Origin: UBA3792 sp045114775 | GTDB lineage: Bacteria > Bacillota > Clostridia > Christensenellales > CAG-138 | DNA: 26,335 nucleotides | Direction of reading: 5' to 3' | Assembly (NCBI GenBank): GCA_045114775.1 | Contig: JBGULC010000020.1 | Coordinates: 1 to 26,335 of the forward strand | Shown here: positions 1-7,489 of the stretch, in pieces | Position numbering within the stretch: position 1 is the stretch's first letter | Layout: each line of letters opens with the position of its first letter | Position numbers and translations under genes: made by a program | The notes under the pieces: generated by a model | The model's database searches: none | The model's input: the letters and a program-made list of their open reading frames with translations, nothing else | What the model was told of the DNA's origin: nothing

Positions 1-3000
1 CATGAAGCGCTGTATATAGTACCCGTAGTCCGCGAGCGCGTGCACCAGCGCGATCAGCTTTGCATCCGTGATCTTCCCTTCATCTACTGCCGCGTCGAAC
101 GCCGCCAGATAGTCCTCGACGGAATAGGTCTTTTCGACGGTCTTTTCTTCCTCACCTTCGAACCAGTGGAACGTCGCCGTGATCGGCTCCGCCATCTGCA
201 GCGCGTTGACGTACGCGGTAAAGCCGTAATTTCCGCCGCTCACCGCGTTCGGATCGTAGTCGTCGCGTTCGTTGACAGAACCGTGTTCAACCGCAAACGT
301 CATGTAGCTTTCCGCATAATCCACACCTGCGATCTCCGGCAGATCCATGAAGAAGTTCACGCCGATCTGTCCCTCAAGCACGAGATTCTGCGTTGCGAAC
401 GACGGCACCGCGGGCTTTTCCGCGACCGTCAGCGTCAGTGCGATCGTGCCGGAACCGGCATCAACAAGAACAAACCCTTCATCAAAGTTGTACCATGTAC
501 CACCATAATTTAAACTTCCGGTATATGTGCCCGGCGCTGCTTTGGCAAGATCCGTCGGATCGATCCAAACGGCAACGGTAAACGTCTCGCCCTGCTCATT
601 AAAAATGCCGACGTATTTTTCACTACCCGGATTATCATGGTCGTCCCCTGCCACCTTGAACGGAATGCTGTTTTCGCCGTCGCTCAATGCGCCTGCATAG
701 AAACACAGATCAAGTTCTCTCGCCGAGACTTCACACGAATTATTATCATCGTATATCTTGCCGAGAAACAGCGTTTCAAGCGTGCATTCAATGTCCGTAT
801 ATTCCTCTTCCGCAAGGGTGTATTCCGAAGGCGAAAGCTCATAGGACGCCGGTGCCGTTTCATCGAATTTCCACAGCGCTGTGATCGTCGTTACCTCATC
901 AGTCAACGGAATATATTTACCTAAATCATTAGTACTCCACTTATCAAAAACGCAGTTCTGCGGCGCGGTGAACGTGCACGGCGTTTCGGGATCCATACGG
1001 AACTCCATCGAACCGTCGTAGTAACAGAACTTTAGGTTTTCGGTCTCGTTCCACGGAAGGATTTCTTCTTGTTCGTCGGACCGATAGACGATCGGATCAC
1101 CTGTGCCATCGCCCGGATCGAGGATGACGGTGTAAACCGTCTCAGCTTCCTTGAACGTCGCCTTGACTGCGGCGTTCTCGGCGGGCATCTCGAAGGTGTT
1201 GCCATCGATCTCGGTGATATCGAACTCGCCGGTGTTGAAGCCGGTCTCGCACATGTAGACGAGCGTGTCGAGCTCGTAGCCCTCGTTCGGCGTGACCGTG
1301 ACCGTGACGGTCTCGCCCGCTGCCGCAACGTCCTTGTCGACCGTGACGGTGCCGTTCTTGTCCGCGTCGTTGACGGTCACGAAGAACTTCGTGCGCTCCG
1401 CGTAGATGCAGTCGTCGTGCCAGCCGTCGCCGCCGTCATAGTTTGGACGGAAGTAGACGGTATAGACGCCGCTTTGCGGAATCTCGCCCGTATAATCGCC
1501 GTAGTTGTTGTCGAAGCCGTCCGGGAACCAGGTCTGGTCCGTGACGCCGTCCGGCGAATACACGACCTTGAACTGGCTGTTGTACGGCTTGCTCGTGCGC
1601 AGCAGCGGGAGCTCGATCATGTATTCCTCGGTCTCCGCGCCGGTGCGGGTCATCTTGAACTCCGGCGAGATCGACCAGCCGGTCATGGTGCCGGCAAGGT
1701 AGTAGCCCGCATCCTCGGTCACCGGCGTCGGATCGTCGCCGCCGCCGACGTCGCCGTACGCGCTCCATGTGGTCGTCGCGCCGTCCCAAACGCCCTCCGC
1801 TATCGTGAACAGGTTCTTATCGGACGGAACCGCGAGGTCGCCCGTCTGGTTCCACTTGTTGTTCCAGTTGTTGTCCGTGGTCGACGGGTTCATGCGGACG
1901 AAGATGACGCTCGGATAAGACGAGGAGATCTCGGCGGACCAGAGTCCGTCCTCGCCGTCGACCGCGCTCATGCTGTACCAGTGGTCGCCGTTGCCGAACG
2001 CATAGACCGCAAAGCGCGCGCCGTCCTGCTTCCAATTGCTGTTGGGTCTGAGGTACAGCGTCCGCGTGGTGGACGCCGGAGGCGTCGGCAGCTCGCCGGT
2101 GGTTGTCTCGTAGACGACCGCAACGCCCGTCGGACCGACGTTGCCGAAGATCCTGCCGTTCTGCACGCCGAAGGTATTGCCGGTGACCGAATCCTTATAG
2201 ACGCCGTCGCTCATCAGATGCGCTTCGAGATCGACCCAGCCCGCGCCTTCAAGCCGCACGATCGAAACGCCCGCATCGCCGCCGGAGGTACCGCGCTCGA
2301 TCCACGTGATCTTGGCGTCCTGATCGTAGGACAGCCATTCGCCCGTGCCGTCGTAATGGTTCTTGAACGCGTTGACCGCCGCGACCGCCGGGGATTTCCA
2401 AGCGGTGTCGGAGCTTGCAGCGCCCATGCGCTCGTTCGGTCTTGCAAGGAACAGCGCGGTGGAATCGGCTCTTGCGCCGACGATGCCCCACGTCTTGATG
2501 ATCTTTGCGGAGGAAACGCCGGTCGAACCGCCGTCCTCATAGGTGTCGTGCGATTCCGCCCAGATGACGTAATCCTTCGGCGAATTGCCACGGGTATAAT
2601 CGGAAACCGCCAGAAGCCCCGCGTTCTGATCGACGACCGCGCCGCGCGCCGTGTTGCCCGCCTGACTGTCGGTCAAGCCCATGTAGGTAATGAACTCGTT
2701 GACCCACGCGTCGGAGCCGGAGCCGCTTAAGGATTCGCCGTAGATATACAGGTTGTTTGCGCCCGCATAGTCGCGTACGCCGTTCAGGACATACGGCCAG
2801 AAGTCGCTGCCGCAGCCGGAATCGCCCGGAAGCTCGATGTGCTTTGCCGCGTCAAAGCGGAAGCCGTCGACGCCGCAGTCCACGCATTCCTTAAGGAAAT
2901 CCAGCACCATGTTCTGCACTTCCGGGTTTCCGGTATTCAGGTCCGGCATCGAAAGGTGGTACTGCGTCATGGTGTAGCGGCTGTCGTCGTTCGTGCCGTT

Positions 3001-3540
3001 CTCACTCGTATGATACAGGTTCTTGCTGCCGTCCGGATCCTGCAGACGCTCCGCGACCTGATCGCTGACGTTGTAGGTGCCGCCGTTCACGGTATAACCG
3101 CCGCCGGTGATGTTTGCGGTGTGGTTTGCAACGACGTCAACGATGACGTAGATGTCTTGCTCCGCCGCCGCGTCGCAAAGCTCAATAAGGTCCGCCTTGG
3201 AGCCCAGCCACGAGCCGTTCTCGCCCACAACGCAGAAGTCCAGCGGCTGATAGAGCTTCCACCAGTTTCCGCCGGTGTCGTTCCACGAGGCGTTGTAGTC
3301 CTTCGGCGGCTGCACCGGCGAAGTCTGTACCGCGACGTAGCCCGCCGCCTTGATGTCCGGCAGCGCTTCCCTGATCTCATCAAACGACCAGTCGAAGCAG
3401 TGCAGGATCGCGCCGCCCTGCACGATCGCCTGATCGACGGGCTGCGCATCCGCAACCGCTGTCTTCGGCGTATAGACCGCAGGCAGCAGGCTCAGCACCA
3501 TGAGCAGTGCGAGCAAAACCGCAGTCAGTTTCCGTTTCAT
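1..3540 (-). CDS. Secreted multidomain GH13 alpha-amylase (C-terminus outside window)
   Basis: Hydrolyses alpha-1,4 bonds in starch or glycogen outside the cell. The frame is open for 1180 codons from the ATG at 3540 to the window edge, so the C-terminus is missing. Residues 1-30 form a signal peptide (MKRK, a Leu/Val-rich core, then AVADA). The catalytic domain covers roughly 38-440 and shows the GH13 signatures: DVVANH (135-140), GFRFDAAKH with nucleophile D230, IYGES with acid/base E269, and ESHD with stabiliser D332. Residues about 490-597 form a Trp-rich beta module (YLRPNSNWKQDGARF) resembling starch-binding CBM25/26 domains, and about 605-720 form a second beta-sandwich. Then come a Gly/Thr/Val-rich bacterial repeat, a VILDPGDG-type repeat (about 808-885), and a C-terminal module of a kind common in Clostridia surface proteins. 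The start is fixed by AGGGAGGA just upstream. The only visible promoter lies before a terminator at 3573-3614, so expression probably needs readthrough. Confidence 0.93.
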   Translation of the reverse strand, partial: MKRKLTAVLLALLMVLSLLPAVYTPKTAVADAQPVDQAIVQGGAILHCFDWSFDEIREALPDIKAAGYVAVQTSPVQPPKDYNASWNDTGGNWWKLYQPLDFCVVGENGSWLGSKADLIELCDAAAEQDIYVIVDVVANHTANITGGGYTVNGGTYNVSDQVAERLQDPDGSKNLYHTSENGTNDDSRYTMTQYHLSMPDLNTGNPEVQNMVLDFLKECVDCGVDGFRFDAAKHIELPGDSGCGSDFWPYVLNGVRDYAGANNLYIYGESLSGSGSDAWVNEFITYMGLTDSQAGNTARGAVVDQNAGLLAVSDYTRGNSPKDYVIWAESHDTYEDGGSTGVSSAKIIKTWGIVGARADSTALFLARPNERMGAASSDTAWKSPAVAAVNAFKNHYDGTGEWLSYDQDAKITWIERGTSGGDAGVSIVRLEGAGWVDLEAHLMSDGVYKDSVTGNTFGVQNGRIFGNVGPTGVAVVYETTTGELPTPPASTTRTLYLRPNSNWKQDGARFAVYAFGNGDHWYSMSAVDGEDGLWSAEISSSYPSVIFVRMNPSTTDNNWNNKWNQTGDLAVPSDKNLFTIAEGVWDGATTTWSAYGDVGGGDDPTPVTEDAGYYLAGTMTGWSISPEFKMTRTGAETEEYMIELPLLRTSKPYNSQFKVVYSPDGVTDQTWFPDGFDNNYGDYTGEIPQSGVYTVYFRPNYDGGDGWHDDCIYAERTKFFVTVNDADKNGTVTVDKDVAAAGETVTVTVTPNEGYELDTLVYMCETGFNTGEFDITEIDGNTFEMPAENAAVKATFKEAETVYTVILDPGDGTGDPIVYRSDEQEEILPWNETENLKFCYYDGSMEFRMDPETPCTFTAPQNCVFDKWSTNDLGKYIPLTDEVTTITALWKFDETAPASYELSPSEYTLAEEEYTDIECTLETLFLGKIYDDNNSCEVSARELDLCFYAGALSDGENSIPFKVAGDDHDNPGSEKYVGIFNEQGETFTVAVWIDPTDLAKAAPGTYTGSLNYGGTWYNFDEGFVLVDAGSGTIALTLTVAEKPAVPSFATQNLVLEGQIGVNFFMDLPEIAGVDYAESYMTFAVEHGSVNERDDYDPNAVSGGNYGFTAYVNALQMAEPITATFHWFEGEEEKTVEKTYSVEDYLAAFDAAVDEGKITDAKLIALVHALADYGYYIQRFM

Positions 3541-3572
3541 GTTTCACGTTCCTCCCTTATTTGAGTTTCCGT

Positions 3573-3614
3573 AAAAAAGCACGCCGACGCGTCCTCCCGG
3601 ACGTATCCGCGTGC
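3573..3614 (-). terminator. Intrinsic terminator in the amylase leader (possible attenuator)
   Basis: On the minus strand GCACGC (3614-3609) pairs with GCGTGC (3584-3579). Inside it CGTCC (3603-3599) and GGACG (3594-3590) close a GGGA loop, and six U residues follow (3578-3573). It lies between a short ORF and the amylase start. Only about 32 bases separate it from the amylase ATG, with no room for another promoter, so transcripts must pass it to express the amylase. Confidence 0.75.
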
Positions 3615-3621
3615 AGTTTTC

Positions 3622-3693
3622 CTAAGTGCGCAAAGAGACAGCCGGATCCACCGGATCCACTGCGTATCGGTTGTCAGCCTTTGTGGTGCGCAT
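3622..3693 (-). CDS. Candidate 23-residue leader peptide of the amylase gene
   Basis: A short ORF begins MRTTKADNRYAVDPVDP and ends at a TAG. AAGGAG lies 9-10 bases before its ATG and a good promoter lies immediately upstream. Codons 12-17 carry a duplicated GGATCCG that gives VDPVDP and also forms a GGATCC-GGT-GGATCC hairpin in the RNA. The ORF ends eight bases before the terminator stem at 3614, the geometry expected of a peptide that controls termination. I recognise no family. It could instead be a fortuitous ORF inside a structured non-coding leader. Confidence 0.4.
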   Translation of the reverse strand: MRTTKADNRYAVDPVDPAVSLRT

Positions 3694-3711
3694 TGCCGTC
3701 ATCTCCTTACT

Positions 3712-3739
3712 ATTATATATTTTATCACGCCTTTGCAAA
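3712..3739 (-). promoter_or_regulatory. Sigma-A promoter of the amylase leader
   Basis: Minus strand TTTGCA (3739-3734), 16-base spacer, TATAAT (3717-3712). Predicted transcription start is near 3705, almost at the AAGGAG of the short leader ORF. Confidence 0.6.
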
Positions 3740-3804
3740 AAAGCAAGCGGAAAGTGCAAGATGCCAAGATTTTTAGGCATGATTTTTATTCATTCTTATA
3801 TGAT

Positions 3805-3832
3805 TTGACTTTCCCTCCGTTCGTGTTATAAT
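3805..3832 (+). promoter_or_regulatory. Sigma-A promoter of the aminotransferase gene
   Basis: TTGACT (3805-3810), 16-base spacer, TATAAT (3827-3832), about 30 bases before the ATG at 3863. Confidence 0.75.
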
Positions 3833-3862
3833 TGAAGTATCAGAAGTTGAAAGGAGACGTTT

Positions 3863-5149
3863 ATGATCCCGTATTCCCAACTGGACAAAGCCGCACTCGA
3901 AGCGGAGCTTTCTGCTGTTACCGAAGCGTATGAAGCCGTCAAGGCGAAAGGTCTGAAGCTCGATATGTCTCGCGGTAAACCCGGAAAGCTGCAGCTCGAT
4001 CTCTCAAACGACATGCTGAAGGTCCTCTCCGATCGCGAGGATTGCTTCGACGACGCGCTCGACGTCTGCAACTACGGCAATCTCTGCGGCATCCCGTCCG
4101 CAAGAAAGCTGTTCGGCGAACTTCTGGACGTAAAGCCCGAGGAAGTCATCGTCGGCGGCAGCGCCTCTTTGCAGCTCATGTACAATCTGATCTCGACCGC
4201 ATTCACACACGGATTGCTCAGGAGTCCCGCTCCCTGGTCCAAGCGCGGCAAGGTCCGTTTCCTCTGCCCCTCGCCCGGTTACGACCGTCATTTCCGCATC
4301 ACGGAATTCTTCGGCATGGAACTGATCCCGATCGCCATGACCGACGAGGGACCCGACATCGACGCCGTGCTGCAATGGATCAAGGATCCCTCTGTCCTCG
4401 GCATCTGGTGCGTACCGAAGTATTCGAATCCGGACGGCATCATCTACTCGAACCGTGTGATCCGCGCGCTCGCTTCGATGAAGCCCGCCGCACCGGACTT
4501 CGCGCTGATGTGGGACAACGCATACTGCATCCACGAGTTCGACGGCGATTACGTCCCCTTCCCGGATATCCTCAAGCTCTGCGCCGAATACGGCAACGCA
4601 GATATGGTCTACGAGTTCGCGTCCACCTCGAAGGTAACCTTCCCCGGCGCGGGCATTTCCTGCATGTGCACGAGCGAAGCGAACATTGCCTACTTCCAAA
4701 AGACGCTCGGCGTACAGATCATCAGCTTCGACAAGGTGAATCAGCTTCGCCACGTGCGCTTCCTGAAAGATAAGGAAACGACGCTCGCGCTGATGAAGAA
4801 GCACGCGGAGATCTTAAAGCCGCGGTTTGCCGCCGTGTGCGACGCGCTTGACCGAGAGATCGTTTCCCGCGGGATCGGTCGTTACAATCGCCCGAAGGGC
4901 GGCTATTTCGTGAGTCTCTACGCCATGCCGCAAACCGCAAAACGCGCGGTACAGCTCGTGAAGGAGGCCGGTGTAACGATGACGCCCGCAGGCGCTACCT
5001 ATCCCTACGGTCAGGATCCTTTCGACAGCAACATCCGCATTGCGCCGACGCTGCCGCCGGTCGAGGAGCTTTCCGTTGCGATTGACGTCTTCTGTCTGTG
5101 CCTGCGTATCGCAGCGCTCGAACAACTGCTCAGAGCAAACGCAAATTGA
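3863..5149 (+). CDS. PLP-dependent aminotransferase, class I, aspartate-type (PF12897-like)
   Basis: A 428-residue fold-type I aminotransferase that probably moves an amino group between aspartate (or a similar amino acid) and 2-oxoglutarate in the cytoplasm. The start is set by AAAGGAG eight bases before ATG 3863. DMSRGKPG at about 34-41 and the layout match the single-domain aspartate aminotransferase family PF12897 (Asp_aminotransf), which older annotation calls MocR-like. The cofactor site is visible: D218 and Y221 in WDNAY, Schiff-base lysine K257 in STSKVTFPGAG, and substrate-carboxylate arginine R392 in NIRIAPT. There is no DNA-binding HTH, so it is an enzyme and not a GntR/MocR regulator. 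It has its own promoter, and a separate promoter follows before the next gene, so it is probably monocistronic. Substrate specificity is inferred from the family. Confidence 0.88.
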   Translation: MIPYSQLDKAALEAELSAVTEAYEAVKAKGLKLDMSRGKPGKLQLDLSNDMLKVLSDREDCFDDALDVCNYGNLCGIPSARKLFGELLDVKPEEVIVGGSASLQLMYNLISTAFTHGLLRSPAPWSKRGKVRFLCPSPGYDRHFRITEFFGMELIPIAMTDEGPDIDAVLQWIKDPSVLGIWCVPKYSNPDGIIYSNRVIRALASMKPAAPDFALMWDNAYCIHEFDGDYVPFPDILKLCAEYGNADMVYEFASTSKVTFPGAGISCMCTSEANIAYFQKTLGVQIISFDKVNQLRHVRFLKDKETTLALMKKHAEILKPRFAAVCDALDREIVSRGIGRYNRPKGGYFVSLYAMPQTAKRAVQLVKEAGVTMTPAGATYPYGQDPFDSNIRIAPTLPPVEELSVAIDVFCLCLRIAALEQLLRANAN

Positions 5150-5170
5150 GCGAAAAAGCCGTAAAACCCT

Positions 5171-5199
5171 TTGACAGCCTTACTGTTTCACGCTATAAT
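5171..5199 (+). promoter_or_regulatory. Near-perfect sigma-A promoter of the 187-residue membrane protein
   Basis: TTGACA (5171-5176), 17-base spacer, TATAAT (5194-5199). Both hexamers are exact consensus, so strong constitutive transcription is likely. Confidence 0.85.
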
Positions 5200-5239
5200 A
5201 GACTTATAAATAATATATAAATACAGGGAGGAGTTTTCT

Positions 5240-5803
5240 ATGGAACTGAAAGACCAAATTCTGCAGACCAAGGAACGCAAAAAGGGATTCCTGAAGGCGA
5301 TGCCGGAAACGACCCGTACGCAGGTCGATACCTACACCAAGCTCGATAAAATCTCCGGCAAATACTGGATCGCGATCGTATGCGGCGTAGTCCTTGCACT
5401 GATCGGCTATCTGATCGCATGCCTCGCATCCGGCGAATCCAAGTGGGTCCTGAATCTGATCCCCGCCGCGCTTCTGATCGGCGGCAGCGTCGTTTCGGCT
5501 TTCTATTTCAAATCCCTCACCTCAAAGGCAAAGAAAGCGATCACCCTCGGCGCACCCGATTATGTGGAAGAGCTGAACGCGATCAACGCGCGTCTGTCCG
5601 GTCTTGAAAGAGCGGAAAAGGCACGTGTCGAGGCGGAAAGGCAGGAAGCCAAAGCCAAAGCCCGCGCGGAAGCCGCACAGCGTGAAGCGGAGATTGCGCT
5701 GCAGAAGCAGCAGGAAGCCATGGAAAACGGTGCAAAGGCACTGCAGGGCGTTTCACAGGCGGCAGAAAAAGCCGAAAAGCCCATCGAACAGATGACGGAA
5801 TAA
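5240..5803 (+). CDS. Small two-TM membrane protein with C-terminal coiled coil, function unknown
   Basis: 187 residues of no family I recognise. The charged N-terminus (1-40) is followed by two hydrophobic segments, about 42-63 and 70-90, joined by a short SGESKW loop. This suggests a hairpin in the membrane with both ends in the cytoplasm. Residues about 108-180 are very rich in Ala, Glu, Lys, Arg and Gln with almost no Pro or Gly, and should form a long helix or coiled coil, ending KPIEQMTE. AGGGAGGAG precedes ATG 5240 at good spacing. An exact-consensus promoter and a strong terminator at 5834 make it a well-expressed single gene. The layout would suit a membrane-anchored scaffold or envelope-associated protein, but no function can be assigned. 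Confidence 0.8.
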   Translation: MELKDQILQTKERKKGFLKAMPETTRTQVDTYTKLDKISGKYWIAIVCGVVLALIGYLIACLASGESKWVLNLIPAALLIGGSVVSAFYFKSLTSKAKKAITLGAPDYVEELNAINARLSGLERAEKARVEAERQEAKAKARAEAAQREAEIALQKQQEAMENGAKALQGVSQAAEKAEKPIEQMTE

Positions 5804-5833
5804 CCTCCGGCACAATTCAATATCCATAAAGAA

Positions 5834-5866
5834 CGACCCGCCGGCGATATTCCGGCGGGTCGCTTT
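5834..5866. terminator. Bidirectional terminator between convergent genes
   Basis: CGACCCGCCGG (5834-5844) and CCGGCGGGTCG (5852-5862) form a perfect 11-bp stem with a 7-base loop, followed by CTTTT on the plus strand. It lies between the stop at 5803 (+) and the stop at 5875 (-) and can serve both. Confidence 0.85.
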
Positions 5867-5874
5867 TCATCGGG

Positions 5875-6978
5875 TCAAAGCTGCGCAAGGGTTTTGGTGA
5901 TCCTGTTCCCTTGATAATCGGGATCGCCGGTGACCTCCCGGATCACGCGGATCTCCGGCGGCAGATCGACCTGCTCGTCCCTGTCGTTCAGCTGCACGTC
6001 GAGGATGGCGCAGTCCGCGTTGGCCGGATAGGTATCGACGGTGAAGTAACGGCCGTTGTACAGGAAGCAGAAGCGACGCTTCGATACGGAACCGTATTCC
6101 GGATCGACTTCCTCGATCTTGCGGAGATACTCCTTCTGCGAAAGCAGGCGCTCGTTTTCGATGCGCTCGATCGGAGAGATCGGCCGCTTCTCGGTGTAGA
6201 AATAGGAGATCGCATTGTTGGAAACGACCTTGCGCGCGCGGCGCTCCGTTCCCTTTGCCTTTCCCTTCAGATAAGTCTGCGTGATGTTCTGCTCTACCGG
6301 TTCATAGGGTGCAAGAGCGCTCTCATCGACGTATTCGATCAGGAACTTGCGTTCGAGCTGCGCCGGCGGGATCTCGCCGAGGATCGTATAGACCTCGTTC
6401 ATCGCCTTACGGATCTTGTTTTCGAAATTGAAGGAGTTGCCGATTACGACACGATGCTTGTGATTGCGCCAGCACAAAAGCGTTGCGTCCTCTTTTTCCC
6501 GTGCCTGCTCAAGCGTCTCGTAGCGCGCGGCGTTGTCGTAGTTGTACGCGAATTCCGCGCCCTTCGACGAGGACACGAGGTGGATGACGGCGTTGTAAGA
6601 TTCCAGGATCTCCTTCTCTGTGAGATTGAACCGTGCGATGACCTGATTGAATTCTTTCTGCGAAACGTATGCCCGGTCGTCCATCACGCCGCGATCGCAG
6701 ATGATCAGCACCTTTTCCTCAGGCACGAGCTCCGCCGCTTCCTCCGCGAGCTTTTCCTTATGCAGCTGCGAGGACACGACGAAGTACTGAAAATCAAACA
6801 TGGAAAGGCAGTTGCCGAACGGCTTGATGCCGAAGCCGCTGATCAACTCCGTCGCCGCCTCCGGCACGATGAACACCCGGTAGCCGATGCTGGAAAGCTC
6901 TTTGACAAGGCGCGAGGTCAGCGTCGTCTTGCCGCCCGCGGGGCCGCCCGTCAAGACGATTTTTTTGATGCTTTTCAT
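5875..6978 (-). CDS. AAA family ATPase fused to a CYTH-like triphosphate-tunnel domain
   Basis: 367 residues. The N-terminal half (about 1-200) is a P-loop ATPase of the AAA_28 type: Walker A GGPAGGKT at 11-18 (K17) and a Walker B-like strand VLIICDRG with D95. The C-terminal half (about 205-360) looks like a CYTH domain: it opens QLERKFLIEY and contains TQTYLKG and several Arg/Lys-rich strands. The CYTH signature is normally ExExK. Here the first Glu position is Q207, with E209 and K211 kept, so metal or triphosphate binding may be altered. Such fusions are thought to act on nucleotides or polyphosphate, but the reaction here is unknown. I chose ATG 6978 because AGGGAGC lies just upstream and a promoter lies at 7029-7057. 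The longer reading from 7107 has no ribosome site. Confidence 0.85.
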   Translation of the reverse strand: MKSIKKIVLTGGPAGGKTTLTSRLVKELSSIGYRVFIVPEAATELISGFGIKPFGNCLSMFDFQYFVVSSQLHKEKLAEEAAELVPEEKVLIICDRGVMDDRAYVSQKEFNQVIARFNLTEKEILESYNAVIHLVSSSKGAEFAYNYDNAARYETLEQAREKEDATLLCWRNHKHRVVIGNSFNFENKIRKAMNEVYTILGEIPPAQLERKFLIEYVDESALAPYEPVEQNITQTYLKGKAKGTERRARKVVSNNAISYFYTEKRPISPIERIENERLLSQKEYLRKIEEVDPEYGSVSKRRFCFLYNGRYFTVDTYPANADCAILDVQLNDRDEQVDLPPEIRVIREVTGDPDYQGNRITKTLAQL

Positions 6979-7028
6979 GGTTGCTCCCTTTCGATCGGTT
7001 CTTGAACGGCACAAAACCGTCCATATAC

Positions 7029-7057
7029 AGTATAACATATCAGTTTCGTTTTTTCCA
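7029..7057 (-). promoter_or_regulatory. Probable promoter of the AAA/CYTH gene
   Basis: Minus strand TGGAAA (7057-7052), 17-base spacer, TATACT (7034-7029). The -35 matches consensus at four of six positions. It supports the start at 6978 over the longer ORF. Confidence 0.5.
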
Positions 7058-7093
7058 CCCCGAATTTCAGACGTTCGCTCCTTGCAGAACGGG

Positions 7094-7222
7094 TTATCCC
7101 GTTTCATACAAACCGCGTTGCGATTCCGTATTTGACCTCATAGACGGCGCAGCCGCGATTACGTGCAGATCGTACCGGCGGCGGAAATGCTCGCACACCG
7201 TTCTGACTCTTTTCACGATCAT
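7094..7222 (-). CDS. Possible 42-residue small protein, unknown
   Basis: An ORF in the otherwise empty stretch between the AAA/CYTH gene and the nucleotidase gene. It begins MIVKRVRTVCEHFRRRYDLH, is strongly basic and ends at TAA 7094. The composition is protein-like and codon use resembles the neighbours, but I see no convincing Shine-Dalgarno site and no promoter. It could be a remnant of a longer gene or a chance ORF. Confidence 0.25.
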   Translation of the reverse strand: MIVKRVRTVCEHFRRRYDLHVIAAAPSMRSNTESQRGLYETG

Positions 7223-7229
7223 CGTATCG

Positions 7230-7257
7230 GAGGCCCCGTGCGAGGGGGCTTCTTCTT
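7230..7257 (+). terminator. Orphan terminator-like hairpin
   Basis: GAGGCCCC (7230-7237) pairs with GGGGCTTC (7245-7252) around a 7-base loop, followed by TTCTT. It faces the plus strand, but no plus-strand gene lies upstream before the terminator at 5834. It may block readthrough into the nucleotidase promoter or end an unannotated RNA. Confidence 0.4.
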
Positions 7258-7382
7258 AATTATTACCGCGTTCCGATAAATCCGGTTTTCTTCGAAAATG
7301 TTCTTTTCGCAGGAAACGTTGACGCCGTCTGCATCTGTACATATCCGGTTCATTTTTTCTTCACATTTCTTCCATAAGGGGC

Positions 7383-7411
7383 TTGCTATTTGACGGCATT
7401 TCCAGTATAAT
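7383..7411 (+). promoter_or_regulatory. Promoter of the nucleotidase gene
   Basis: TTGCTA (7383-7388), 17-base spacer, TATAAT (7406-7411). Just downstream GTATA (7418-7422) and TATAC (7429-7433) form a small inverted repeat around the expected transcription start, a possible operator. Confidence 0.6.
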
Positions 7412-7489
7412 ATCTCTGTATAGAACTGTATACTTATATCTATTGGTATAGAGTTGAGGTTCAAATCAGTAAGGAGGAAAAAAAGAAAC

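Noticed and set aside
1069..2730. A 553-codon plus-strand ORF
   Set aside because: It is antisense to the amylase catalytic region, has Arg/Val/Asp-rich composition typical of shadow frames in G+C-rich genes, and has no ribosome site.
7390..7411. TTGACG paired with TATAAT as a promoter
   Set aside because: The spacer is only 10 bases. TTGCTA at 7383 gives the correct 17.
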